The notes under the pieces: generated by a model
Databases searched by the model: none
What the model was told of the DNA's origin: nothing
Seen by the model: the letters and a program-made list of their open reading frames with translations, nothing else
Program-made: the position numbers and the translations under genes
NCBI RefSeq assembly: GCF_000174015.1
Contig: NZ_ACFE01000002.1
Span: 124,001-188,000 of the forward strand
Direction of reading: 5' to 3'
Source of the DNA: Lancefieldella rimae ATCC 49626
GTDB lineage: Bacteria > Actinomycetota > Coriobacteriia > Coriobacteriales > Atopobiaceae
DNA: 64,000 nt
In this document: piece by piece, positions 1 through 10,933 of the stretch
How the letters are laid out: every line of letters begins with the position of its first letter
How positions within the stretch are numbered: the first letter of the stretch is position 1

Positions 1-249
1 TTTGCCACTGTTGGTTATGAGTTTTCATGTATTGAATTTAAACTTTCGAAGTATAAAAAGAAGCAAATAACAGCCGATGTTCGTCTTGTGGCCGAGCCAG
101 AGAAAAAATACTATACTGCTCCGGAAAGCGAACTGACCCAAGACCAAAGAGAAACAATTGAAAGTATTGTAAAAATACTTCCCGAGTCATATCGTGAGGA
201 AGGATATAAGGCCGTCCTTGCTTCTTTTCTTCGTAGGAAGTGTGAATAG
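1..249 (+). CDS. C-terminal part of a DUF721/DciA-like protein (5' end outside window)
   Basis: The frame is open from the first base to the TAG stop and gives 82 residues; the start lies outside the window. The visible part has a strand-like stretch (KKQITADVRLVAEPEKK) followed by an amphipathic helical tail. I do not see a diagnostic motif. The call rests on position: in actinobacteria the gene between recF and gyrB is usually a small DUF721 (DciA-type, helicase-loader related) protein, and the strand pattern around DVRLVAE resembles the end of that domain. Another short replication-linked protein is possible. Confidence 0.45.
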   Translation, partial: FATVGYEFSCIEFKLSKYKKKQITADVRLVAEPEKKYYTAPESELTQDQRETIESIVKILPESYREEGYKAVLASFLRRKCE

Positions 250-375
250 TCGAGAAAAGGCAAAACCACCCCACAAATACGTTCAGGATGCGTAATGAGA
301 CGTAATTTTAATGATGAGATGGTAAATTTTCGCATGGCCAAGGGTAATTTACGAAAAATGAAGTAGAATAAATAG

Positions 376-2358
<1,983 letters not shown>

Positions 2359-2413
2359 ATCTTCTCGCAAGCGCTGAGAGAAGTTGTTTTTGCAACCAGT
2401 GAAAGGGTAGACA

Positions 2414-5203
2414 GTGGCAGACGATACACATACGCACGATAACGATATACCAAACGATATCGAAGATCGTGATTTTGATAATCAAGATGAGCGCGAAGAC
2501 GAATATGACGAGAATGACGGAGAGCTCGACGAGTCCAGTGAGGATGAGTTTGACGCCGAGACCGGTGTAAGCCTTGCCGGAGCCACCGTGTCTCATACCA
2601 TTACAGATGAGGCGGGAACGCGTCTTGATCTCTCCGACATTCATGGCGGCACGCTTAAGCCAACTGACATGGCCGACGAAATGCGTACGTCGTTTTTGGA
2701 GTATTCCATGTCCGTCATCGTTGCCCGCGCACTTCCGGATGTGCGTGACGGACTTAAACCAGTACACCGCCGCATTCTCTATGCTATGAACGAAGCTGGC
2801 ATTACTCCTAATAAACCGCATAAAAAGTCCGCATGGGCCGTCGGTGAAGTTATGGGTAAGTATCACCCACATGGCGACTCTGCCATTTATGATTCCATGG
2901 TACGTATGTCGCAGGACTTCTCGATGCGCCTGCCACTCATTGATGGTCACGGTAACTTTGGCTCCATTGATGGCGATCCGCCAGCGGCCATGCGTTATAC
3001 CGAGGCTCGTCTGACTCGCTCCGCCATGGAGATGCTTGCCGACCTCAATAAAAATACCGTTGACATGCAGCCAAACTACGACGAGGCCCTGACGGAGCCT
3101 GCCGTACTTCCTGCCCGTTTTCCAAACCTCTTGGTAAACGGTTCCTCGGGTATTGCCGTTGGTATGGCCACCAACATCCCGCCGCACAATTTGGGCGAGG
3201 TTACCGAAGCCGTATGCATGATGATTGACAACCCCGACGTCACCACGGAAGAGCTCATGGAAGTGCTTCCCGGACCTGACTTCCCAACGGGTGGCATTAT
3301 CATGGGAACGCAGGGTATCAAAGACGCATACGAAACCGGACGTGGCTCCATTACGGTTCGCGCTAAAGTGCACGTTGAATCTACCAAAAATGGTCGCCAG
3401 CGCCTTGTTGTGACAGAGATTCCGTATCAGGTTAACAAAGGTCTTTTGCAAGAAAAGATCGCCCAAGCGGTTAACGAGAAAAAAATAGAGGGAATCTCCG
3501 ACATGCGCGACGAGTCAAACCGCAAGGGTATGCGCATTGTTATCGACCTTAAGCGTGGAGAAGTTCCTCAGGTAGTTCTTAACAACCTCTATAAGCGCAC
3601 ACAGCTCCAGTCCAATTTTGGCATCATTGACCTGGCCTTGGTTGACGGTGTGCCTCGCACGCTTTCCCTGCGTGAGATCCTGCGCTGCTACATTGACCAT
3701 CAAATTGACGTGGTGCGTCGTCGTACCGAGTTTGACTTGGATAAGGCGCTCAAACGCGTTCATATCTTGGAAGGCTTGCTGACGGCTGTCGATAATATTG
3801 ACGAGATTGTCCATATTATTCGCAGCTCACAAGACGATGCCGAAGCAAAGCGCCGCATGCATGAGCGCTTTGATCTCGACGACATTCAAGGTGAGGCAAT
3901 TTTGCAGATGCGTCTGCGCCGTCTTACCGGTCTTGCACGTCAAGATCTTGTTGATGAGATTTCTCAGCTTCGTGAAGACATTGCATATTACGAGGATCTT
4001 CTCGCCCACGAAAACAAGATTCTGGCAGTCATTGCAGATGAACTCCGTGATATTTCCAACCGCTTCTCAAATAAGCGCCGTACCCAGATTTCTGACCAGG
4101 ATGTTCAAAATTTGGACGTCGAGGACCTTATCGCTGAAGAAGATATGGTCGTTACCGTTACGCATGCCGGGTATGTAAAGCGCGTCCCCGTTGAGATTTA
4201 CCGGTCTCAGAAGCGCGGCGGTAAGGGAGTTCAAGGCGTTTCTCTTAAAGAGAACGATTTTGTTGAGGAGCTCTTTGTTGCGTCAACGCACGATTACGTG
4301 CTGTTCTTTACAAACTTTGGCAAGGTCTACCGAGTAAAGGTGCACGAGCTTCCCGTGGGAAATCGTACTACCAAAGGAAATGCGATTGTAAACGTTTTGT
4401 CCCTCTCGGAGGGAGAGAAGATCGCGGCTGTCATTACAACTCGTGATTTCCCTGCCGAGAATTATCTGATGTTTGCCACCAAGCAAGGCATGGTCAAAAA
4501 GACCGCCATGTCCGAGTATGACCGTACGCGTAAAGACGGCATCATCGCCATTAATCTCAAGCAGGGCGATGAGTTGGTTAATGTCCGTCGTGTTCATCCG
4601 GGCGACAAGGTAATCCTCTGCTCCTCTGATGGCAAAGCGATTCTCTTTGACGAGTCACAGGCTCGCGCCATGGGTCGCGGTACTTCAGGGGTACGCGGTA
4701 TTATGCTCAAGGGTGAAGCAACTATGCTTGGCATGGAGATTACAAATGGCAACGGTGACCTCTTTGTTATTACCGAGAAGGGCTACGGAAAGCGTACGGC
4801 GGTATCCGAGTATCCTGAGCATAAGCGTGGCGGACAAGGTGTCTTTACCATTACAATGACGGCCAAGAAAGGCAAGTTGGTTGCGTGTCGTGTGGTCGGA
4901 CCGCAGCATGAAATCATGATTATGTCTGAGGAAGGCGTTGTTATCCGCGTTAAGGCCGTGGACATCTCCAAGTTGGGCCGCTCAACACAGGGCGTCAAAG
5001 TCATGAATATCGGTGCTGATGACCATGTTTCCGCCATTGCCCGTATGATCGTCCATAAGAAGAAAGCTCCAAAGCATGCGGAAAACCAGGGAATGCTTGA
5101 TTTGGCAGCAGCAGGAGCAAGAGATGCCGACGAAACCGAAGTCGTTGACCTTGGTGATGAGGAAGAGCTCGATGAGTCTTTGATTGACGAGGATGATGAG
5201 TAA
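2414..5203 (+). CDS. gyrA: DNA gyrase subunit A with an acidic N-terminal extension
   Basis: Breakage-reunion subunit of gyrase. The catalytic tyrosine is Tyr195 in [10 protein letters not shown]; the quinolone-resistance region reads [10 protein letters not shown], with Ser156 and Asp160 in the drug-sensitive form. The GyrA box QKRGGKG, which wraps DNA, is present in the C-terminal beta-pinwheel domain. At 929 residues the protein is longer than usual: the conserved [20 protein letters not shown] begins near residue 94, preceded by roughly 70 extra residues very rich in Asp and Glu, and the C terminus is acidic too. The start used is GTG at 2414; an internal ATG at 2669 would remove the extension but has no evident ribosome-binding site. 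Confidence 0.96.
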   Translation: MADDTHTHDNDIPNDIEDRDFDNQDEREDEYDENDGELDESSEDEFDAETGVSLAGATVSHTITDEAGTRLDLSDIHGGTLKPTDMADEMRTSFLEYSMSVIVARALPDVRDGLKPVHRRILYAMNEAGITPNKPHKKSAWAVGEVMGKYHPHGDSAIYDSMVRMSQDFSMRLPLIDGHGNFGSIDGDPPAAMRYTEARLTRSAMEMLADLNKNTVDMQPNYDEALTEPAVLPARFPNLLVNGSSGIAVGMATNIPPHNLGEVTEAVCMMIDNPDVTTEELMEVLPGPDFPTGGIIMGTQGIKDAYETGRGSITVRAKVHVESTKNGRQRLVVTEIPYQVNKGLLQEKIAQAVNEKKIEGISDMRDESNRKGMRIVIDLKRGEVPQVVLNNLYKRTQLQSNFGIIDLALVDGVPRTLSLREILRCYIDHQIDVVRRRTEFDLDKALKRVHILEGLLTAVDNIDEIVHIIRSSQDDAEAKRRMHERFDLDDIQGEAILQMRLRRLTGLARQDLVDEISQLREDIAYYEDLLAHENKILAVIADELRDISNRFSNKRRTQISDQDVQNLDVEDLIAEEDMVVTVTHAGYVKRVPVEIYRSQKRGGKGVQGVSLKENDFVEELFVASTHDYVLFFTNFGKVYRVKVHELPVGNRTTKGNAIVNVLSLSEGEKIAAVITTRDFPAENYLMFATKQGMVKKTAMSEYDRTRKDGIIAINLKQGDELVNVRRVHPGDKVILCSSDGKAILFDESQARAMGRGTSGVRGIMLKGEATMLGMEITNGNGDLFVITEKGYGKRTAVSEYPEHKRGGQGVFTITMTAKKGKLVACRVVGPQHEIMIMSEEGVVIRVKAVDISKLGRSTQGVKVMNIGADDHVSAIARMIVHKKKAPKHAENQGMLDLAAAGARDADETEVVDLGDEEELDESLIDEDDE

Positions 5204-5232
5204 CAGACATCTGTCTGCTGAGCAATGTACGC

Positions 5233-5268
5233 AAAGACGCCCAAGCAGTTGCCTGGGCGTCTTTTCTT
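5233..5268 (+). terminator. Rho-independent terminator after gyrA
   Basis: A perfect 10-bp stem, AAGACGCCCA with TGGGCGTCTT, followed by TTTTC. It closes gyrB-gyrA and also lies at the end of the convergent minus-strand gene. Confidence 0.9.
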
Positions 5269-5292
5269 AAAGGTTTCTGGCTTGTAATGGAC

Positions 5293-5784
5293 TTATGAGA
5301 AATCCTCAGGATTAAGGCTTTCGACAAAATCGTGGAACTCAGCCAGTTCCTGCTTTTTAACGTCCTTCTCGACATCGGCAAAATCAGGAGCTGCGGCCGT
5401 TTCAAGGACCGTCTCATCAGCATAAATCGGAGAACCCGTGCGTACCGCAAGAGCAACGGCATCAGAGGGTCTGGCATCAATGTAGTGGTGTTCTCCTTCA
5501 GAGGAAATGATTTCCAACTGTGCGAAAAAGGTTGTTCCGGTAACACCAATGATCCGCACGCTTTTAAGGTCTGCCTTAAGCGCATCAAGGATAGAGCGCA
5601 TAAGATCGTGGGTAAGGGGACGCCCCTGTGGTGTTTGGTCAACTCCAAGACTGATTGACATGGCCTCAATGTGGCCAATACGGATAGGAAGTTTAATCGA
5701 AGAATTATGAAGAGTATCTTTAGGTTCAAGTATGATAATCGAGGCGATAGGACCGCCGCCAACGACAACTGACTTGATATCCAT
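5293..5784 (-). CDS. Bifunctional nuclease family protein (DUF151/BFN)
   Basis: A 163-residue protein of the DUF151 family, related to the bifunctional nuclease domain that has been linked to DNase/RNase activity in a few organisms; the biological role in bacteria is unsettled. The family signature is clear: GHIEAMSISLGVD, the RPLTHDLM block, and HYIDARPSDAVALAVRTGSPIY. The C-terminal third is an acidic tail, as in relatives. I start at ATG 5784 (MDIKSVVV), where the domain begins; an ATG eight codons upstream is possible. It stands alone, convergent with gyrA and divergent from the tRNA genes. Confidence 0.85.
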   Translation of the reverse strand: MDIKSVVVGGGPIASIIILEPKDTLHNSSIKLPIRIGHIEAMSISLGVDQTPQGRPLTHDLMRSILDALKADLKSVRIIGVTGTTFFAQLEIISSEGEHHYIDARPSDAVALAVRTGSPIYADETVLETAAAPDFADVEKDVKKQELAEFHDFVESLNPEDFS

Positions 5785-5928
5785 CTTTCGTAATGACACT
5801 ACAACCACCCAGATAAACGCCTTACTTTACACGTGTTTAGTAAGAGGATTTTTAAAAGCGTACCCCCCTGCTTTTGCGCGATAATTGTACCCATTATTGG
5901 GTATTATTAAAACAAATCGAGAAAAGTG

Positions 5929-5957
5929 TTGACCGTAGGAAAACTGCGTTGTATCAT
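5929..5957 (+). promoter_or_regulatory. Sigma-70-type promoter of the tRNA-Ile/tRNA-Ala genes
   Basis: TTGACC at 5929-5934, a 17-base spacer, then TATCAT at 5952-5957. The first base of tRNA-Ile is 14 bases downstream of the -10 box, as expected for a tRNA promoter. Confidence 0.8.
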
Positions 5958-5970
5958 TGCTTCCTGCGTT

Positions 5971-6047
5971 GGGCCTGTAGCTCAGTTGGTCAGAGCGTCC
6001 GGCTGATAACCGGGAGGTCACAAGTTCAAACCTTGTCAGGCCCACCA
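5971..6047 (+). tRNA. tRNA-Ile (anticodon GAT)
   Basis: The sequence folds as a complete cloverleaf of 77 bases: acceptor GGGCCTG pairs with CAGGCCC, the anticodon loop is CTGATAA with anticodon GAT, and the T loop is GTTCAAA. The 3' CCA is encoded. Placement of tRNA-Ile then tRNA-Ala downstream of gyrA matches the arrangement known in other actinobacteria. Confidence 0.97.
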
Positions 6048-6062
6048 TTCTTGTGACAATAG

Positions 6063-6100
6063 TCACCCCAGCGATAGCCGAGTCGCCGCTGGGGTGATTA
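6063..6100 (+). terminator. Hairpin between tRNA-Ile and tRNA-Ala
   Basis: An 11-bp stem, TCACCCCAGCG with CGCTGGGGTGA, followed by TTATTA. The T tract is weak, so this may be a partial terminator or a processing structure between two tRNAs sharing one promoter. Confidence 0.55.
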
Positions 6101-6137
6101 TTACGGGTGCTCGGATTCTAATCTGGGTGCGTCATAA

Positions 6138-6213
6138 GGGGAATTAGCTCAGCTGGGAGAGCGCGGGCTTTGCAAGCCTGAGGTCAGGGGTTCGATCCCC
6201 CTATTCTCCACCA
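6138..6213 (+). tRNA. tRNA-Ala (anticodon TGC)
   Basis: A 76-base cloverleaf with acceptor GGGGAAT pairing with ATTCTCC (one G-T pair), anticodon loop TTTGCAA (anticodon TGC) and T loop GTTCGAT. CCA is encoded at 6211-6213 after discriminator A. Confidence 0.97.
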
Positions 6214-6220
6214 AATGTTC

Positions 6221-6252
6221 AAGGTCAGAGACACCTGTTTCTGACCTTTTTT
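6221..6252 (+). terminator. Terminator after tRNA-Ala
   Basis: Stem AAGGTCAGA with TCTGACCTT, closed by a short loop and followed by TTTTTGT. It ends the tRNA-Ile/tRNA-Ala transcript. Confidence 0.9.
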
Positions 6253-6285
6253 GTATGGGAGATATCTGAAGCTCTTTGGTTATCT

Positions 6286-6352
6286 TAGCGCTGCCAAACT
6301 TGCAGCAAGTTGGGCACAAGTTGCCATACTTGGCGCATTTCTGGCAGCGCTA
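6286..6352. repeat. 67-base inverted-repeat element
   Basis: Perfect 11-bp ends, TAGCGCTGCCA (6286-6296) and TGGCAGCGCTA (6342-6352), enclose two further small hairpins built from ACTTG/CAAGT segments (6297-6311 and 6317-6332). The whole can fold as a branched RNA or act as a REP-like palindromic unit. Confidence 0.6.
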
Positions 6353-6406
6353 GGCAGTATGATCATGCTCGTAAGGTTTTCTCGCAATCGTTGAAATTGT
6401 GTATCA

Positions 6407-6440
6407 ACGGCTGTCTGCAAATCCACAGGCAGCCGTTTTG
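6407..6440 (+). terminator. Terminator-like hairpin in the intergenic region
   Basis: ACGGCTG pairs with CAGCCGT, with the stem extended by CTG/CAG, followed by TTTG. No gene lies just upstream, so it may end a short non-coding transcript or be a backup for the tRNA transcript. Confidence 0.55.
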
Positions 6441-6490
6441 CTTTAGTTGTGCTTTTCTTATGAGGTGGCGAATTGGTACCAAACTGGATG

Positions 6491-6580
6491 TTTATGGGTG
6501 GTTTGATTCACAACTAAACGCTCAAATTGGCGGGAAAACACAACTAAACATGCATTTTGCTTCCAAAAACCACCCGTAAA
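6491..6580. repeat. 90-base element with 14-bp inverted ends (possible MITE remnant)
   Basis: Ends TTTATGGGTGGTTT (6491-6504) and AAACCACCCGTAAA (6567-6580) are inverted with one mismatch. Inside are two direct copies of CACAACTAAAC (6509-6519, 6539-6549); an inverted copy of the first ten bases lies outside at 6442-6451. Confidence 0.5.
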
Positions 6581-6839
6581 CCCCTCAAATGGATCGTTTT
6601 TCGAATGTTAATTTCACACTCTTTAGGTTTTCCTCTTTAACAAAAAGTACAGCGTAGGCACAACAAGCTTTACGCAAGCAAGCAACGCTCACAATACACA
6701 AAGAACATACCGGTAACCGTTAATATCGTCCACTTATCGAATAGTTGAGAAGATTTTGCGAAATTTGAGTAGGATTTATGCAAGAGCACGTTCTTTTCAT
6801 TGAAGCTGTGGATATCCACAAAAGGAGAAAAGAGTTTTT

Positions 6840-7994
6840 ATGATGAACCTTACTCGTCGCGGCTTTCTTGGTGTTAGTACAGTTGTAGCTGGATTGGGTC
6901 TTACAGCCTGCAACAACTCGGAGAAAAAGGCCGACTCGGACAATGATGGCAAAAAAGACGCTGCTGACACCAACTCTGTTGAGACCGTTGGAGCTTCAGA
7001 AGAGCTGGTAAAAGCGGCAAAAGAAGAAGGAAAACTGGTAGTATATGGCTCCTGCGAAGAGGAGTACCTAAATGCGGTGTGCAACAACTTCAAGAAGTTG
7101 TACGGCATTGACGTACAAGCACAGCGCCTGTCTACCGGTGAGGTTGCTGCAAAGATTGAGGAAGAAAACGGACACCCGTCTGCCGATGTATGGTTTGGCG
7201 GCACAACCGATCCTTACAACGTAACGTCTTCAAAGGGCTTGCTTGAGCAGTACGAGCCAAAGAATGCCTCGCATCTTATCTCAGATAAGTTCAAGAGCAC
7301 AAATAATGACTGGTACGGCATTTACAAGGGTATCTTGGGAATCATGTACGACAAGAACGAGCTTGAGCGCCTCAAGATTGATCCTCCTCAGGACTACAAA
7401 GACCTTACCGACTCCAAGTACAAGGGTCTTATTTGGTCTTCCAACTACAATACCGCCGGTACCGCAAAGTTGATTATCAATACGGTCATTCAAAAGTATG
7501 GTCATGACCAAGGCGTTCAATACCTTGTTGATCTCGACAAGAACATCGCTCAGTACACCAAGAGCGGCTCTGGACCGTCCAAGGCAATCGGTACCGGAGA
7601 ATGCACTATTGGACTCGGCATGCTTCATGACGGCATCTATCAGATTGTTGATCAGGAGCACGATAACATCGGCCTTCAAATTCCGAGCTCAGGTGCATCG
7701 TATGAGGTTGGTGCTACGGCAATCTTTAAGGGAGCTGCACACGCCAATGCAGCAAAACTTTGGGTTGAATATGCTCTTTCGCCGGCATGCGTCAATCTCG
7801 CACAGGAAAACGGCTCGTATCAGTTCTTGGTAATTGATAACGCAAAGCAGCCAGAGATAGCCACGCAATACGGACTTGATCCTAATAACGTAATGGATTA
7901 TGACTTCGAGAATGCTAAGAAGAACACCGAGCAGTACGTTAAGGACGTTATGGAAGCCTTGGGCGGCGGAGACAACCGCTTTAAGACGGAATAG
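6840..7994 (+). CDS. ABC transporter substrate-binding lipoprotein, ferric-iron type
   Basis: Extracellular solute-binding protein of the AfuA/FbpA-like family (COG1840 type). The N terminus has twin arginines (TRRGFLG), a hydrophobic stretch and a lipobox ending in Cys (LGLTAC), so it should be exported, possibly by Tat, and lipid-anchored. An acidic, low-complexity linker follows, then the binding-protein fold (EEGKLVVYGSCEEEYLNAV, HPSADVWFGGTTDPYN, GTAKLIINTVIQKYG). The start at 6840 follows AAAGGAG at a suitable distance; ATG 6843 is equivalent. A permease and ATPase follow. Ferric iron is the usual substrate of this set, but relatives carry phosphonates or thiamine, so specificity is inferred. 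Confidence 0.88.
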   Translation: MMNLTRRGFLGVSTVVAGLGLTACNNSEKKADSDNDGKKDAADTNSVETVGASEELVKAAKEEGKLVVYGSCEEEYLNAVCNNFKKLYGIDVQAQRLSTGEVAAKIEEENGHPSADVWFGGTTDPYNVTSSKGLLEQYEPKNASHLISDKFKSTNNDWYGIYKGILGIMYDKNELERLKIDPPQDYKDLTDSKYKGLIWSSNYNTAGTAKLIINTVIQKYGHDQGVQYLVDLDKNIAQYTKSGSGPSKAIGTGECTIGLGMLHDGIYQIVDQEHDNIGLQIPSSGASYEVGATAIFKGAAHANAAKLWVEYALSPACVNLAQENGSYQFLVIDNAKQPEIATQYGLDPNNVMDYDFENAKKNTEQYVKDVMEALGGGDNRFKTE

Positions 7995-8040
7995 AGTCTG
8001 TGCAAGCAAGACCATTTTCTTGTCTCGAAAGACGGACTGT

Positions 8041-8071
8041 ACTGGGTAGGCGGGGGATCTGCCTACCCAGT
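8041..8071 (+). promoter_or_regulatory. Intercistronic hairpin between binding protein and permease genes
   Basis: A perfect 11-bp stem, ACTGGGTAGGC with GCCTACCCAGT, loop of nine bases, and no T tract behind it. Such hairpins commonly stabilise the upstream mRNA or reduce read-through, letting the binding protein be made in excess over the membrane components. The effect here is inferred. Confidence 0.65.
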
Positions 8072-8121
8072 TCTACATATAGGTTTATGCGTAGGTTGGG
8101 TGTTTCAGAGTGAGGATCAGT

Positions 8122-9831
8122 ATGGCAAAAACCCAAAGCGCTCGACTTGAGCGAAAAAAGCTCCTAGGCGATCCAATCTTGGTATCGACCATTGTTGTTC
8201 TTGTCGCCTTCCTTACCCTTTTTATTCTGTATCCTCTTGCCATCCTTATGGTTGACTCAGTGGTTTCAGACCAAGGGATTACGCTTGATGTGTTCACGCG
8301 CATTTTGGCCATGCCCACGTTCACGCGTGCCATTACCAATACACTGAAAGTTGGATTTGCCGTTGGCATTCTGTCAGCGCTTGCGGGTTTGCTGTTTGCC
8401 TATGTAGAGGTGTATGTCAAGCTCCGTACGCGATTTATGACAGGGCTTTTCCGTGTGGTCTCCATGCTGCCCGTTGTTTCTCCGCCTTTTGTGCTGTCGC
8501 TTTCCATGATTATGATGTTTGGCAAAAAGGGTCTCATTACACGCGGACTCTTGGGAATTTACGACAATAACATCTATGGGTTTTGGGGTATTTTTATCGT
8601 TCAAACCATGACCTTTTTTCCCGTGTGCTACATGATGCTCAAAGGTTTGCTCAAAAACATTGATCCGTCTTTGGAAGAGGCTGCACGTGATATGGGAGCA
8701 AGCCGCTGGAAGGTGTTTACCAGCGTTACGCTGCCTCTTATTTTGCCGGGTTTAGGCAACGCCTTCCTTGTTTCGTTTATCGAATCCATCGCCGACTTTG
8801 CCAATCCCATGATTATCGGTGGTTCGTACGACACCTTGGCAACAACAATTTATTTGCAGATTACCGGAGCATATGACAAGCAGGGCGCTGCCGCAATGGC
8901 CGTTATTCTACTTTCCATTACGCTGCTCATGTTTGTGGTTCAAAAGTTTGTACTCGAGGCAAAGAGTACGTCAACCCTTTCAGGTAAGGCAACACGTGCG
9001 AGGATGCTCATTACCGACAATTCCGTGCGCATTCCACTTTCCATTCTGTGTGCTGCGGTGGCTCTTTTTGTTGTCGCCATGTACCTCTGTGTTCCGTACG
9101 GTTCATTTGTTCGCTCCTGGGGTTCAAACTACGAATTGACAACCAAATGGTTCACGCAGGTATTTACTAAATATCATGGTCTGCAAGCGTTTAGTGATTC
9201 GTTTATGCTGTCGCTCATTGCAGCTCCCATTACCGCCCTGCTCTCAATGATTATCTCGTATCTGGTAGTAAAACGTCGTTTCCGCTTCCGCGGGTTTATC
9301 GAGGCCGTTTCCATGCTTGCCATGGCGGTTCCCGGTACGGTTTTAGGCGTTGGCTATATCCGCGGCTTTTCCAGCGGCATCATGCATACCGGGGTTTTGC
9401 AAGGTTTGTATGGTACGGGAATCATTTTGATTATCGTATTTGTGGTGCGCTCTCTTCCTACCGGAACCCGCTCGGGTATCTCGGCGCTTCGCCAGATTGA
9501 CAAGTCTATTGAAGAATCCGCCTATGATATGGGTGCCGATAGTTTTAGGGTGTTTATGACGGTTACGTTGCCGCTGATTAAAGATTCGTTCTTGTCCGGT
9601 TTGGTAACAGCGTTTGTGCGCTCCATTACCGCAATTTCCGCAGTTATTCTTTTGGTCACACCGCAGTTTTTGCTTATTACGGTGCAGATCAATGAGTTTG
9701 CGGGCAAGGGTTCTTATGGTATGGCCTGCGCTTTTGCAACAATTTTGATTGTTATTACATACGGCTCGGTCTTGCTCATGAACTGGGCCATTAAACACTT
9801 TGGCACCAGTCGGGCACTCAAGGAGGAGTAG
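8122..9831 (+). CDS. ABC transporter permease, fused two-domain ferric-iron type
   Basis: Integral membrane channel of the importer. The protein has about twelve membrane segments and two copies of the permease coupling loop: EEAARDMGASRWKVFTSVTLP in the first half and EESAYDMGADSFRVFMTVTLP in the second, which identifies an FbpB/ThiP-like fused dimer. I place the start at ATG 8122 behind GTGAGGAT; a GTG twelve bases upstream would add four residues and overlap that site. The ATPase gene follows after three bases, so both should be translated together. Confidence 0.92.
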   Translation: MAKTQSARLERKKLLGDPILVSTIVVLVAFLTLFILYPLAILMVDSVVSDQGITLDVFTRILAMPTFTRAITNTLKVGFAVGILSALAGLLFAYVEVYVKLRTRFMTGLFRVVSMLPVVSPPFVLSLSMIMMFGKKGLITRGLLGIYDNNIYGFWGIFIVQTMTFFPVCYMMLKGLLKNIDPSLEEAARDMGASRWKVFTSVTLPLILPGLGNAFLVSFIESIADFANPMIIGGSYDTLATTIYLQITGAYDKQGAAAMAVILLSITLLMFVVQKFVLEAKSTSTLSGKATRARMLITDNSVRIPLSILCAAVALFVVAMYLCVPYGSFVRSWGSNYELTTKWFTQVFTKYHGLQAFSDSFMLSLIAAPITALLSMIISYLVVKRRFRFRGFIEAVSMLAMAVPGTVLGVGYIRGFSSGIMHTGVLQGLYGTGIILIIVFVVRSLPTGTRSGISALRQIDKSIEESAYDMGADSFRVFMTVTLPLIKDSFLSGLVTAFVRSITAISAVILLVTPQFLLITVQINEFAGKGSYGMACAFATILIVITYGSVLLMNWAIKHFGTSRALKEE

Positions 9832-9834
9832 CAC

Positions 9835-10914
9835 ATGGCTATAGAGAAAAAGGGCGTACGCCTTGAGCATCTTTCTAAGATTTACCAGGATCAAAAGACC
9901 GGCAAGGATTTCTACGCGGTTCAAGATGCCAACATCAGCATTGCCCCCGGTGAGTTTGTAACGCTGCTTGGTCCTTCCGGCTGCGGTAAGACTACCATTT
10001 TGCGTATGATTGCTGGTTTTGAGAGTCCTGACGAGGGAAAGATTTTTCTTGGCGACGAGCAAATCGACGAGCTCACGCCAAACAAGCGCGATACGGCTAT
10101 GGTGTTCCAAAGTTATGCGTTGCTGCCGCACTACAATATCTTTGACAACGTTGCATACGGCCTTAAGCTGCGCAAAATGGATAAAGCAACAATTCGCGAG
10201 AAGGTCCTTCATATCCTTTCGCTTGTTGGACTTGAGGGTATGGAAGAGCGCATGACCAACCAGCTCTCAGGCGGACAGCAGCAGCGTGTTGCTTTGGCGC
10301 GTGCTTTGGTCATTGAGCCGAGCGTTCTTCTTTTTGACGAGCCTCTTTCAAACTTGGACGCAAAACTGCGCGTTGACATGCGTAATGAGATCCGTCGCAT
10401 CCAGCAAGAAGCAGGCATTACCGCCATTTATGTTACGCATGACCAGTCAGAAGCGATGGCACTTTCCGACAATATCATCATTATGAAAAAAGGCGTCGTG
10501 GACCAAATCGGCGATCCGCAGACGGTGTATTATCATCCCGCAGATGAATTTGTCGCAGACTTCATTGGAGAGTCAAACTTCTTGCATGCAACGGTTACAG
10601 ACAAGATTGACGCAGATACGGCGCTTTGCAGTTTTGAGGGTCAAGATTTTGAAGTATGCGGATGTTCGCATGTCGAGAAGGGCAGTGCGTGCTGCATTGT
10701 TTTGCGCCCCGAGTCTGCTCGTCTCGCCGACACGGGCGTTCTTTCTTGTGAAGTGGTGCTGTCCCGTTTTATGGGGCATTATCAAAACTACCAGGTCATG
10801 GTTGGAGATACGCTCATTAAGATTACGGATTTCAATCCACGTACCCATAAGATTTACAATGTAGGCGACCATGCGTTTGTCGACTTTACCAAAGATGAAG
10901 TACACGTTTTGTAG
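9835..10914 (+). CDS. ABC transporter ATP-binding protein, ferric-iron type
   Basis: Cytoplasmic ATPase driving the importer. The 359-residue protein shows Walker A GPSGCGKT, the Q-loop in FQSYALLPHYN, signature LSGGQQQRVALARAL, Walker B LLFDEPLSNLDAK and the switch histidine in VTHDQSEAM. The C-terminal third is a TOBE-type regulatory domain (FIGESNFLHATV onward), as in FbpC, PotA and MalK relatives. AAGGAGGAG precedes the ATG and overlaps the end of the permease gene. The polyamine/sugar/iron subgroups share these motifs; iron is favoured by the companion genes. Confidence 0.93.
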   Translation: MAIEKKGVRLEHLSKIYQDQKTGKDFYAVQDANISIAPGEFVTLLGPSGCGKTTILRMIAGFESPDEGKIFLGDEQIDELTPNKRDTAMVFQSYALLPHYNIFDNVAYGLKLRKMDKATIREKVLHILSLVGLEGMEERMTNQLSGGQQQRVALARALVIEPSVLLFDEPLSNLDAKLRVDMRNEIRRIQQEAGITAIYVTHDQSEAMALSDNIIIMKKGVVDQIGDPQTVYYHPADEFVADFIGESNFLHATVTDKIDADTALCSFEGQDFEVCGCSHVEKGSACCIVLRPESARLADTGVLSCEVVLSRFMGHYQNYQVMVGDTLIKITDFNPRTHKIYNVGDHAFVDFTKDEVHVL

Positions 10915-10933
10915 ATATCGATAAGGAGTGTTT

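Larger units (their letters stand above)
6253..6839. other. Gene-free region rich in inverted repeats
   Basis: This 587-base stretch has no convincing gene; an 89-codon open frame inside it crosses hairpins and has no ribosome-binding site. It holds a 67-base inverted-repeat element (6286-6352), a terminator-like hairpin (6407-6440), three copies of the 10-mer CACAACTAAA (one inverted) and a 90-base element with 14-bp inverted ends (6491-6580). The last 250 bases presumably hold the promoter of the ABC importer genes, but I cannot place -35 and -10 boxes with confidence. Confidence 0.6.

Noticed and set aside
295-366. A 23-codon frame between the DUF721-like gene and gyrB
   Set aside because: AGGA lies near, but length and composition are within chance and the region should carry the gyrB promoter.
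6310-6579. An 89-codon open frame in the tRNA-Ala to importer gap
   Set aside because: It runs through the inverted repeats, a terminator hairpin and repeated 10-mers, has no suitable ribosome-binding site and no protein-like pattern.
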